DNA of 64,000 nt, taken from the NCBI RefSeq assembly GCF_036227325.1, contig NZ_CP109467.1:4216001-4280000 (forward strand), in the 5' to 3' direction. The notes beneath the pieces are model-generated. The model did not search any database, had not been told where the DNA came from, and was given only the letters and a program-made list of their open reading frames with translations. Position numbers and translations under genes: made by a program. Source of the stretch: Streptomyces sp. NBC_01465 (GTDB lineage: Bacteria; Actinomycetota; Actinomycetes; Streptomycetales; Streptomycetaceae). Positions 53,739-60,667 of this stretch are shown here, piece after piece (within the stretch, counting starts at the first letter, position 1; every line of letters starts with the position of its first letter).

Positions 53739-54155
53739 TCAGGCCCGCGCATCCGGCAGTACGGGCACCAGGGTGTTCCACCGCGAGATCTCGCACCCGT
53801 TGCCGCGGTTGAAGGAGGCGTCGACGCTCCTTCCCTGCCAGATACCGGTGACATGAGCGGCACCGGGACCCCCGTACTGCATGGTGCACATGACATGCGG
53901 CGGTACGGGCGCGAAGGGATCGCCCCCGCCCAGCGCCAGCTCGCCCAGCCGCTCACAGGCCTGCTCCGCCCGCGGATGATCGCCCCCGACGGGCCCGCAG
54001 TCGAGCTGGAAGGTCCCGTCCCCGCCGCCCGTGCCCGACACGACGACGGTGAGCCGGTCACCGGGTACGGGGAGCGGGGAGGCGACGGCGGCCGGCACGA
54101 CGGCGGCGTACACCCCACCCACAACAACCAACCCGGCCAGGAGGCGGCGCACCAT
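53739..54155 (-). CDS. SSI-family subtilisin inhibitor
   Basis: 138 aa secreted protease inhibitor. Signal peptide RRLLAGLVVVGGVYAAVVPAAVA; mature domain with four cysteines (LDCGPVGG, EQACERL, HVMCTMQYG, GNGCEIS) forming the two SSI disulfides. The reactive-site loop is MCTM-QY, so P1 is Met, as in SSI itself, predicting subtilisin/chymotrypsin-type targets. GAGGAG precedes ATG 54155. Confidence 0.92.
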   Translation of the reverse strand: MVRRLLAGLVVVGGVYAAVVPAAVASPLPVPGDRLTVVVSGTGGGDGTFQLDCGPVGGDHPRAEQACERLGELALGGGDPFAPVPPHVMCTMQYGGPGAAHVTGIWQGRSVDASFNRGNGCEISRWNTLVPVLPDARA

Positions 54156-54351
54156 GACGTACTCCTCAGGAACAGACGACCCGCACGGAAAACCCACGTC
54201 ACCTCTAACGCTCCACCCCGCCCGGCGTTGCGCAACACGAAGGGCTTTGCCCTGCCGCCCACCTGCCTTGTACCGTGGGGGCGGATTGGTGACACCCCGC
54301 AAGGCTGTGTCATCATCTGCACGCACCACATCGCGCTCGCGCGGGTGCGCT

Positions 54352-54442
54352 GGAGGCGTCGCCTAGTCCGGTCTATGGCGCCGCACTGCTAATGCGGTTT
54401 GGGTCTTAAAGCCCATCGAGGGTTCAAATCCCTCCGCCTCCG
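54352..54442 (+). tRNA. tRNA-Ser (anticodon GCU)
   Basis: Acceptor GGAGGCG pairs with CGCCTCC (54435-54441), discriminator G; anticodon stem CCGCA/TGCGG with loop CTGCTAA (GCT at 54388-54390); long variable arm; T-arm GAGGGTTCAAATCCCTC. 91 nt, class II, CCA not encoded. Confidence 0.94.
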
Positions 54443-54452
54443 CAGCAAGATC

Positions 54453-54490
54453 ACCGAAGCCCTGTCCGCAAGGACGGGGCTTCGGTCGTT
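54453..54490 (+). terminator. Terminator of the tRNA-Ser gene
   Basis: ACCGAAGCCCTGTCC (54453-54467) pairs with GGACGGGGCTTCGGT (54472-54486) with one T-G wobble, loop GCAA, then CGTTTT. Confidence 0.85.
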
Positions 54491-54594
54491 TTCGCAGGTC
54501 AGCATGGGTGCGGCTAATCGATTTCACCTCAGGCCGCAGGTCATGTAATGTTCTTCTTGCAACGCCGACGGGGCAGAAAAGCCCCGGACGCCAA

Positions 54595-54667
54595 GCACTC
54601 GTAGCTTAACGGATAGAGCATCTGACTACGGATCAGAAGGTTGCAGGTTCGAATCCTGCCGAGTGCA
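54595..54667 (+). tRNA. tRNA-Arg (anticodon ACG), integration site of the accessory element
   Basis: Acceptor GCACTCG pairs with CGAGTGC (54660-54666), discriminator A; anticodon loop CTACGGA (ACG at 54628-54630); T-arm GCAGGTTCGAATCCTGC. 73 nt. Its 3' part and terminator are copied at 58834. Confidence 0.96.
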
Positions 54668-54720
54668 CAGCAGGCCAGAGGCCCTCAGGAGAAATCCTGA
54701 GGGCCTCTCGCGTTGTCCGG
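54626..54720. repeat. Left copy of a 95-bp att-like direct repeat (tRNA-Arg 3' end plus terminator)
   Basis: Ninety of 95 positions match 58834-58928 without gaps. The segment spans the tRNA from the anticodon loop to the 3' end and its terminator (AGAGGCCCTCAGGA 54677-54690, GAAA, TCCTGAGGGCCTCT 54695-54708). The tRNA here is intact, so this is the functional copy. Confidence 0.9.
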
Positions 54721-54742
54721 ACAGCAGCGAAGTACAGCAACC
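54721..54742. repeat. 22-bp repeat adjoining the left att copy
   Basis: ACAGCAGCGAAGTACAGCAACC starts directly after the 95-bp repeat; it recurs with one mismatch at 58730-58751, 82 bp before the right copy. Such flanking repeats could be arm-type integrase sites. Confidence 0.6.
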
Positions 54743-54842
54743 GCGTCAGCCGACACTACCGAGCTGTTGATCGCTGAACCCCTCGCCCAACCTGACGGAC
54801 TGCGTGTAACCGACGCGATCAGCATCTGACCTCCGGCTGCTC

Positions 54843-54864
54843 CACTTTCCCGTTCCGGAAAGTG
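54843..54864. promoter_or_regulatory. CACTTTCC-N6-GGAAAGTG palindrome, candidate operator
   Basis: Perfect 8-bp inverted repeat, 66 bp upstream of the small gene at 54931, first of the Scr1/DUF6879 module. It could bind the Scr1-type regulator encoded in the same operon. The 263-bp gap 54668-54930 otherwise holds the tRNA terminator and no gene. Confidence 0.4.
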
Positions 54865-54930
54865 ACCGGCCTTGACCCGCAGTGACATCGCCGAAGACCA
54901 TCGGACGAGACACCGGAGGATGGGGGAGCC

Positions 54931-55134
54931 ATGGCGCTGGAGAAACTGGCGAGCGACTGCAAGGACGGCCCGTGCCCGACCTTGTGGCGAACGGAGGACG
55001 GCCGGTACGTCGTCCAAGGCTTCAAGATCTTGGACGGCGACCGGCTTGCCCAGCTCGACCTTCCGGAGAACGAGACTGCGGTCGAGGTCACGGCCGAGCT
55101 GCTGGAGGGATTCTTCAATGCTCCTGGCCGATGA
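54931..55134 (+). CDS. Small protein of the Scr1/DUF6879 module
   Basis: 67 aa: ALEKLASDCKDGPCPTLWRTEDGRYVVQGF, then KILDGDRLAQLDLPENETAVEV. It is acidic, soluble, and overlaps the next gene by 17 bp, so translation is coupled. Small genes of this kind often precede DUF6879 genes in Streptomyces (from memory). Function unknown. Confidence 0.7.
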   Translation: MALEKLASDCKDGPCPTLWRTEDGRYVVQGFKILDGDRLAQLDLPENETAVEVTAELLEGFFNAPGR

Positions 55135-55639
55135 CGACTTCGCCGCACTCTTCACGACCTTTGAGCACTCCGCCTTCAAGATGGAAACCCTCGACTACTA
55201 CGACGTCGACGGCGAGCGCGAAGAGCTGGCTGCCTTCCTCGCGGGCGAGCCCATGCCGGACAGCTGGCAGGACAATCCGTGGGTACGCGCGATGACCGAC
55301 GTGGGCAAGACGCTGACTCGCGTCCACATCGTCCGCTCGCCGTTGACCGACTACCTGCGCTTCGAACTCGGGTGGGGCTACCCAGGCAACGTCAAGGCCG
55401 GCGAGGACATCCGCATCCTCGACATCGCCGAGAAGACGGTCGCGGACCTCCCGGACCACGACTTCTGGCTCTTCGACGACGCTCGCGTGTACCGCATGCA
55501 CTACACCGACACGGGTGGGTTCCTCGGCGCCGAGCCGCTTGGCCCCGAAGCGCTGGAGCGGTACCGGACATGGCGTGACCGCACGCTCGAGGAAGCCGCC
55601 GACTTCACCGACTACTGGGCAGGTCACCCCCAGCATTGA
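55118..55639 (+). CDS. DUF6879-family protein
   Basis: 173 aa, soluble, very acidic. Characteristic segments: DDFAALFTTFEHSAFKMETLDYYDVDGER, PDSWQDNPWVRAM, RVHIVRSPLTDYLRFELGWGYPGN, DHDFWLFDDARVYRMHYTD. The function of DUF6879 is unknown; it commonly pairs with Scr1-type regulators. GGAGGGA lies ~8 nt before ATG 55118. Confidence 0.85.
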   Translation: MLLADDDFAALFTTFEHSAFKMETLDYYDVDGEREELAAFLAGEPMPDSWQDNPWVRAMTDVGKTLTRVHIVRSPLTDYLRFELGWGYPGNVKAGEDIRILDIAEKTVADLPDHDFWLFDDARVYRMHYTDTGGFLGAEPLGPEALERYRTWRDRTLEEAADFTDYWAGHPQH

Positions 55640-56481
55640 GCAGCATCGGACCGAACCAGGATCTTGCCGCCGCGCTCCGGGCACTGCGTAAGGCGGCTGG
55701 CCACAAGGCCGAGACGACCGCCCGTCGGGCGGTCATGTCGCCGTCCAAGCTCAGCAAGATCGAGACCGGCAAGGCGCTGCCCACAGTCGGGGACGTCGAG
55801 CGCATCCTCACTGCCCTCGACGTCCCCGACGACGCCAAGGGTGAGCTACTGCGTGCCGCCCGCGCTGCCGCCACCGAAGCAACTGCTTGGCGGGCGGTAC
55901 GGCGTACCGGCTACTGGAAGCATCAGCAGGAAATCCAGGCGATCGAGAGCCAGACGCGTACGCTCCGGCTCTTCCAGGGCCAGCTCGTTCCCGGCCTCCT
56001 CCAGAGCGCGGAGTACATGTCGGCGATCTTTGACCTGCCGCCCGGTCTAGGTCCTGAGACCAAGGCCAAGGCCGTCGCTGCCCGTCTAGAGCGCCAACAG
56101 GCTCTGTACGACACCACCCGCACCTTCCACTTCCTGATGACGGAATCGGTCCTGCGCTGGCTGATCTGCCCGCCGGCCGTCATGGCGGTCCAGCTGGACC
56201 GCCTGCTCTCACTGGCCCGGCTCCCGAATGTTCAGCTGGGTCTGCTCCCGCTCGGACGCCGGATGCCCGACTTCCCCATGACGTGCTTCTCCGCCTACGA
56301 CGAGCGTCTCGTCATCGTGGAGACCTTCCACGCGCAGGTGAACACCCGCGACCCGAAGGACGTTGCGCTCTATCTGGAAACCTTCGAGCGATTCGCCCAA
56401 GTCGCGCTGTACGACGCCGAGATGAGCACGCTGATCGTGGACGTCCGCGACGACTTCTTGCGGCAACAGGAAAGAACCTAG
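55636..56481 (+). CDS. Scr1/DUF5753 helix-turn-helix regulator
   Basis: 281 aa. The N-terminal XRE helix-turn-helix (ALRALRKAAGHKAETTARRAVMSPSKLSKIETGKALP) is followed by the DUF5753 domain (RLFQGQLVPGLLQSAEYMSAIF, FLMTESVLRWLIC, VQLGLLPLGRRMPDFPM). The family is annotated as Scr1-type, antitoxin-like. TTG 55636 overlaps the DUF6879 stop (TTGA), giving tight coupling. It presumably regulates the operon. Confidence 0.9.
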   Translation: MSSIGPNQDLAAALRALRKAAGHKAETTARRAVMSPSKLSKIETGKALPTVGDVERILTALDVPDDAKGELLRAARAAATEATAWRAVRRTGYWKHQQEIQAIESQTRTLRLFQGQLVPGLLQSAEYMSAIFDLPPGLGPETKAKAVAARLERQQALYDTTRTFHFLMTESVLRWLICPPAVMAVQLDRLLSLARLPNVQLGLLPLGRRMPDFPMTCFSAYDERLVIVETFHAQVNTRDPKDVALYLETFERFAQVALYDAEMSTLIVDVRDDFLRQQERT

Positions 56482-56514
56482 GCCGCACTCAGCGCCCTCC
56501 CCACACTGGTTCTC

Positions 56515-56799
56515 ATGATTGAAGACTTCGAGGTCCGCGCTGAGGAAGAGCCCGCGTACCGCCAGGCGAAGGAGAAGGCGAACAGCACTGCCCAGTTGCT
56601 CCGGGACGTGTTGGAGCAGGTCGGCATCCCCAGCAGCGACCGGGACAAGATTCACGGCGCTGTCACTCTCAGCGCCAAGTCCTACGTCACCCTCGGCACG
56701 ATCACCGAGAGCTCGGCCACCAAGATCGTGGACATGCTGATCCGCTGGAAGCTGGACCGACAAAAGGAACAGCAGCGGCGCGGAGAGCCCATCGGGTAG
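56515..56799 (+). CDS. Small soluble protein of unknown function
   Basis: 94 aa: MIEDFEVRAEEEPAYRQAKEKANSTAQLL..., highly helical and charged, with ITESSATKIVDMLIRWKLDRQKEQQRRGEPIG at the end. The first ~45 residues are Lys/Glu-rich; the rest is amphipathic. It is 33 bp after the Scr1 gene in the same direction. No clear ribosome site precedes the ATG. It could be a small regulator or a remnant. Confidence 0.55.
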   Translation: MIEDFEVRAEEEPAYRQAKEKANSTAQLLRDVLEQVGIPSSDRDKIHGAVTLSAKSYVTLGTITESSATKIVDMLIRWKLDRQKEQQRRGEPIG

Positions 56800-56815
56800 C
56801 GAGCTGGCGATCTGC

Positions 56816-57146
56816 CTTGCAGGAAACGCCACTTGGGCGCTCCCGGGCGGCGTGCTCGAACTCGATGAGAGCCCCGAGTCAGGCGGTTCAGCGCGAGGTC
56901 CGGGAAGAGAGGGCATACACGTCGAGGTGAACGAGCTCACCGGGGTCTACAAGTGTCTACCGGTGTAAGCCCGCTGGCAGCACGGAGCGAACCTCCAGCG
57001 AATCAACCGCGGTTGCCTGACTCACGCCCGAAGAGGTCTCCGAGCGGATGTCCGAGGTCTACGCAGACCGGCTGCTCGATGCCCTGGACGGCAGTGTCCC
57101 TCACGTCCGGAGCCACGACGGCAAGCACCTCAGCCCCACGCGATAG
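56816..57146 (+). pseudogene. Decayed Nudix hydrolase gene
   Basis: 56816 onward reads LAGNATWALPGGVLELDESPES, then, one frame over, QAVQREVREE, and, back in the first frame, GIHVEVNELTGVYK: together the Nudix box Gx5Ex7REUxEExGU split by two compensating frameshifts. A stop follows at 56966. A separate frame at 57021-57146 (LTPEEVSERMSEVYADRLLD... VRSHDGKHL) is the C-terminus typical of the same family. The middle is deleted. The gene cannot make a functional enzyme. Confidence 0.75.
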
Positions 57147-57149
57147 AAC

Positions 57150-57233
57150 TTTCCCTACTTCATCAAGCCCGCGCACAGCGCGGGAGCGCGCCGCCTTGCG
57201 GCGCGGCCTGCCTCTGTCTTCGCCCGGCAGGCC
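57150..57233. repeat. Leader motif and tandem short palindromes
   Basis: TTTCCCTACTTCATCAAG (57150-57167, also at 60006-60023) precedes three perfect palindromes: CCCGCGC-aca-GCGCGGG (57168-57184), GCGCCGC-ctt-GCGGCGC (57188-57204) and GGCCTGCC-N13-GGCAGGCC (57205-57233). No coding capacity is apparent. With the pseudogene and the 176-bp element it fills the gap to 57540. Confidence 0.7.
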
Positions 57234-57285
57234 GCGCCCGTCAGCGCGCAGGGTGCTGCGGTCAGAAGGAGGGGAAACCCTCTTG

Positions 57286-57461
57286 GGCTGGGGCGGTCGG
57301 CTCCACGGCTTTAGGCAGCCACTTTGGGGCGAGCCTCTACGATCATGGCCCCGATTCGGGCTGTTGCGGGCAGCGGAGGTGCTGCCCGAATCGCGGCCAG
57401 CGTAAGGGGCCATGATCACTCGCCCCAAAGCAGCTCCAGCCCAAAGCCGCTCCACCGACCT
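57286..57461. repeat. 176-bp structured repeat element, copy 1
   Basis: 173 of 176 bases match 60492-60667, ungapped, same orientation. Nested inverted repeats: CTTTGGGGCGAG (57322-57333) with CTCGCCCCAAAG (57419-57430); GATCATGGCCCC (57341-57352) with GGGGCCATGATC (57406-57417); CGATTCGGGC (57352-57361) with GCCCGAATCG (57384-57393). None of the three differences (57404, 57438, 57450) falls in these stems. Outer arms GGTCGG and CCGACC also pair. Confidence 0.9.
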
Positions 57462-57540
57462 TTCTCCGTCGAACTCACCCCGACTGAGGCTATCGAGTGC
57501 CATAATCCAACAAGTACAGACCCCATTGGAGGGAGCGAAA

Positions 57541-58641
57541 ATGCTTGGGTTTGGCATCGGAAGCATATTTCCCCAACTGAAAGAACCAGGAAATTATGAG
57601 TCCTGGGCCGATGAGGTAGAAAGAACTTTGAATCTCATTCCATCTATCAGGAAACTGGAAGTCAAGGGAGGCCGTTCATCCTTTAGGTGGTTCGATGTAG
57701 AAGATGCCGATGGGCGTAACGATCTAATTCACCACCCAATTCCGGTGCACGGCAACGTCGCATTCACCATTAACATTCCCGCACGGGCGCAAGATCGACT
57801 GAATCCATGGTGGAAGGCGTCGGTCGACAGCGAGGTCGAAGAGTTTGTAGTTTTCCTTGAACTCGACACTGCGTACCCCTATGCATTGGTCGTCTTCTAT
57901 AGCGATAACATGATTAAGCCCTCAAGTGCGGTTGTAATTGTTCGCGAGTTCCTAAAGGAGGAACTGGAAAAACTTGGGGACAGGTCTACATTGGAGTTAA
58001 CCACCCTTGGTCCCAGCCCCTTCCATGCTGAGTTTTACATTAAGGAAGGCGATCAGGGGGATTTTGTCACACCGGGGTTGAATGCCTTGGTGCGGCACGG
58101 GCGGGGTTATTCAGAATGTGAATTCTTTTTTGATAAGAAGGTATTTGAAAGCGCTGCGCATGTACTCGATGAGGTTAGGAAGAAGATTGGTCCAGAATTC
58201 GCCAACTTCTACGGACTAACCGCAGAGAGGACTGTTAAGCAAGTCAGCGTGGACGTTCTCACCTTGCAAGTCGAAGAGGGTGTGGCTGCATACCGACGCA
58301 AAGGGGCGATCAACTGGGTGCGCAGGGTAATTACCTCACGCGCGAACCTACGAAACATCAGCCTTGAGTTGTTGAAGATTCAAATGGGCGTTACTAATTC
58401 GCAACGGTCTAACGGTAAGGTGATCGATAATCTGCGTGCAGAAAGAGGGCTTTTGCTGTTCGAAGGTAAGTTGGTGGGAATGGCGGAGCTTGACTATACT
58501 GATCAGCTTGACAACCTCGGGTCCATGCTGAAAGTTCTTGAGTCCCAACACACTCAAACGGTGCAGCGCATCACGTCCTTCGCAGTATCCCTGCTCGGTG
58601 TTGTAGTGGGTGCCTTCTTGACAGCAGCCCTCAGGAAGTAA
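57541..58641 (+). CDS. Unknown protein with C-terminal membrane anchor, AT-richer DNA
   Basis: 366 aa. GGGAGCG precedes ATG 57541. The N-terminal ~310 residues are soluble and mixed alpha/beta (GSIFPQLKEPGNYESWADEVERTL, IPVHGNVAFTINIPARAQD, VVFLELDTAYPYALVVFYSDN). The end is a coiled-coil-like stretch (LGSMLKVLESQHTQTVQRIT) followed by a membrane helix (FAVSLLGVVVGAFLTAAL) and a basic tail. Base composition is clearly more AT-rich than the neighbours, and TTA at 57997-57999 makes it bldA-dependent. No family recognised. It lies inside the tRNA-Arg repeat pair. Confidence 0.8.
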   Translation: MLGFGIGSIFPQLKEPGNYESWADEVERTLNLIPSIRKLEVKGGRSSFRWFDVEDADGRNDLIHHPIPVHGNVAFTINIPARAQDRLNPWWKASVDSEVEEFVVFLELDTAYPYALVVFYSDNMIKPSSAVVIVREFLKEELEKLGDRSTLELTTLGPSPFHAEFYIKEGDQGDFVTPGLNALVRHGRGYSECEFFFDKKVFESAAHVLDEVRKKIGPEFANFYGLTAERTVKQVSVDVLTLQVEEGVAAYRRKGAINWVRRVITSRANLRNISLELLKIQMGVTNSQRSNGKVIDNLRAERGLLLFEGKLVGMAELDYTDQLDNLGSMLKVLESQHTQTVQRITSFAVSLLGVVVGAFLTAALRK

Positions 58642-58833
58642 CCCATCGCCTACCCGATATAGACCGGCGGGAGGAAGAGGCGCTCACGGAGTGGCCCCAC
58701 GAGCGTGGTGCGCGATCGGCCCCAGCCGTACAGCAGGGAAGTACAGCAACCAGAGCGACCGCCCTCAGATCTGGGTGGCCGTTCTCGATCGTCACGCGCC
58801 TGGTATGACCGTCACTGACCGATCTGGCTAGAG

Positions 58834-58928
58834 CTACGGATCAGAGGGTTGCAGGTTTGAATCCTGGCGAGTGCACAGCAGGCCAGAGGCCCTCAGGAGA
58901 AATCCTGAGGGCCTCTGGCGATGTCCGG
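58834..58928. repeat. Right copy of the 95-bp att-like repeat, with a broken tRNA-Arg 3' part
   Basis: Matches 54626-54720 at 90 of 95 bases. Changes TTCGA to TTTGA and CCTGCC to CCTGGC damage the T-arm, as expected for an unselected copy; the terminator stem is extended to CCAGAGGCC.../...GGCCTCTGG. The rest of 58642-59048 holds no gene I can support; it includes the 22-bp repeat at 58730. Confidence 0.9.
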
Positions 58929-59048
58929 GAAACTGGCTAATCGCGCCAAACGAGTCCACAGCGGTTGAGCGGCTTACGCCCGAAGAGGACGCCATCCGCG
59001 GGCGTAGCCCGTACGTCCGCACGACGGCCGGCGCCTGCACGGGAGGTG

Positions 59049-59918
59049 TCACGCTCCCAGCCACACCTGGCGATGCCGGGCCACGGCGTACACCGCCTCG
59101 ATCTGTTCGGGCGTGAGTACACCGGTCAGCGGTCCCAGCGCTGCTACTTCCCGCTCCTTGTAGATCCGTACGGCGAACTGCGTTGCCGCGCGGTCGAGAC
59201 TCGTGACGCCGACGAAGACAAGCACCGGCTCCACGGCGACGGCGAAGCCGCAATGCCGCTCCAGTACCTCGCGTACGTGTTGGGCTTCGGCTCTGCTCTT
59301 GACCGCGTAGGGCTGCGGTTTGCCGTGGTTGACCTCGGCCATGGTGTCGCCGACCCACACGGTCTTGCCCTGGTGATTCTTGCTGTTGATGCTGAACACC
59401 CCGCCAGGACCGATCAGGAGATGGTCGATGTCCCCGCCACGGGACAGCGGTACGGAGTGCAGCACGCGCCATCCCGAGCGATGCAGTCGCTGGAGTTCGT
59501 CCCCGACGCGTCGCTCGCCGGCGAGGCCCTTGCGCCAGGGTTCCCACTCGGATTCACGACGCAACAGCCAGCCGAGGAGCCGTTGCCCCGGAGTCGGTCC
59601 CTTCTCCGCAAGCATCCCCTGCAGAGCGGCACCAGGACGGTTCAGCGCCAGATCATCGGGCGGTGTCAGCGCCGGAAGACGAGGCGTTGACGGACGACGG
59701 GACCGAGGTGGAGCCGCAACCGGACGAGGGCGGGACGGCTCCCGATTCGTGAGGAGCGGCCGAAGCAGCGCCAGGGCTTCACGTCGGTGCTCTTCCACCA
59801 GGACCGTGACCTTGCCAGTCGCGCAGTCGGCCCAAGCCACGGAACTGCCATCCGGCAGGTTCACGTACCACCGGTGTTGCCCGTACCGCTTCCACTCCTG
59901 AACCTTGAGATCAGCCAC
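59049..59918 (-). CDS. NERD-domain (nuclease-related) protein
   Basis: 289 aa from GTG 59918 (VADLKVQEWKRYGQHRWYVNL); GTG 59978 is an in-frame alternative. Residues ~1-55 form a small N-terminal domain, then a Pro/Arg-rich linker, then the NERD domain: GLAGERRVGDELQRLHRSGWRVLHSVPLSRGGDIDHLLIGPGGVFSINSKNHQGKTVWVG, with acidic DID and the Lys of the endonuclease-like core. The family is related to restriction-like nucleases. A DNA-cleaving or DNA-repair role is plausible. It lies outside the 95-bp repeat pair but in the same accessory stretch. Confidence 0.8.
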   Translation of the reverse strand: MADLKVQEWKRYGQHRWYVNLPDGSSVAWADCATGKVTVLVEEHRREALALLRPLLTNREPSRPRPVAAPPRSRRPSTPRLPALTPPDDLALNRPGAALQGMLAEKGPTPGQRLLGWLLRRESEWEPWRKGLAGERRVGDELQRLHRSGWRVLHSVPLSRGGDIDHLLIGPGGVFSINSKNHQGKTVWVGDTMAEVNHGKPQPYAVKSRAEAQHVREVLERHCGFAVAVEPVLVFVGVTSLDRAATQFAVRIYKEREVAALGPLTGVLTPEQIEAVYAVARHRQVWLGA

Positions 59919-60005
59919 GCGCGCCCCCAAGTCCGTGTCGTCCCCCCGGTCATGGCAGCAGCCGACCAGCACCCCCACAAGGGCGCCAATCAGCCGGGGT
60001 CAGAG

Positions 60006-60463
60006 TTTCCCTACTTCATCAAGGCTCGCTGCGCTCGCGGCTGTCTGCTCAGCCGCGAGCGGACAGGTCACCATTCGGCCGGCACGCTTGCCACGGTGAC
60101 GCGGGAGCGCAGACACCACACCGCCACCACGATCCGACCTCAGGATGGGGAAGAGCAGAACCGCCGAACTCCCCGTTCACAGGCGCAGGCAGAAACCCCA
60201 TGAGCCTCACGGCCCGCACTGCCCAACAGGGGTTGGGTCGATCAAGGATCGAGGGCCGCGCACAGCGCGGCGGCGCCGACGTGCGGCGCCGCCCTGCCTC
60301 CATGTCTGCGCCACCGGCTGGGCACCGCCGCCCGCCGTCGCCACTCGCAGCGGCCAAATACAGCACTGGGCACGGGTTGGCTCGGGGAAGCCTTGCCGTG
60401 CGGGGCAGAGACGATTTGTGTTCAAAAGACGAGGCCGGATCGTGGTGGCGGTATGGTGTCTGC
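60006..60463. repeat. Palindrome-rich stretch with 28-bp inverted ends
   Basis: No gene is supported in 59919-60491. It starts with the 18-bp motif TTTCCCTACTTCATCAAG (60006). Palindromes: CTCGCGGCTG/CAGCCGCGAG (60034-60059), GCCGCGC/GCGCGGC (60255-60271), GGCGCCG/CGGCGCC (60272-60290). The segments 60109-60136 and 60436-60463 are inverted copies of each other (27 of 28 bases), enclosing 299 bp; together 355 bp with terminal inverted repeats, like a MITE. Confidence 0.65.
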
Positions 60464-60491
60464 TCTCCCGCTCCCTTGGCCGTTGCCCGTC

Positions 60492-60667
60492 GGCTGGGGC
60501 GGTCGGCTCCACGGCTTTAGGCAGCCACTTTGGGGCGAGCCTCTACGATCATGGCCCCGATTCGGGCTGTTGCGGGCAGCGGAGGTGCTGCCCGAATCGC
60601 GGCCAGCGTGAGGGGCCATGATCACTCGCCCCAAAGCAGCTCCCGCCCAAAGCCGTTCCACCGACCT
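60492..60667. repeat. 176-bp structured repeat element, copy 2
   Basis: Same element as 57286-57461 (173 of 176). Its last base is the first base of the stop-codon triplet of the minus-strand gene 60667-61536, so here it sits immediately downstream of a gene, while copy 1 sits 79 bp upstream of one. Confidence 0.9.

Noticed and set aside
50156..53812. 1218-codon plus-strand open frame
   Set aside because: Antisense of the hybrid kinase-like gene; His/Arg/Pro-rich with no motif.
56953..57405. Plus-strand ORF of 150 codons across the Nudix remnant
   Set aside because: Composition is Ser/Pro/Arg-rich and not Nudix-like; it runs out of frame through the pseudogene and short palindromes.
57324..57599. 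ORFs in the 176-bp element (also 60530-60721)
   Set aside because: Short, no start signals, and identical only because the DNA is repeated; the palindromic structure explains the conservation better.
58973..59045. Second LTPEE-like stretch after the right att copy
   Set aside because: Shares only about 13 bp with the Nudix remnant and has no further similarity; too little to call a second remnant.
58834..59547. Minus-strand ORF ending SNLQPSDP
   Set aside because: Its 3' end is the antisense of the tRNA-Arg fragment, a common false ORF; overlaps the real NERD gene.
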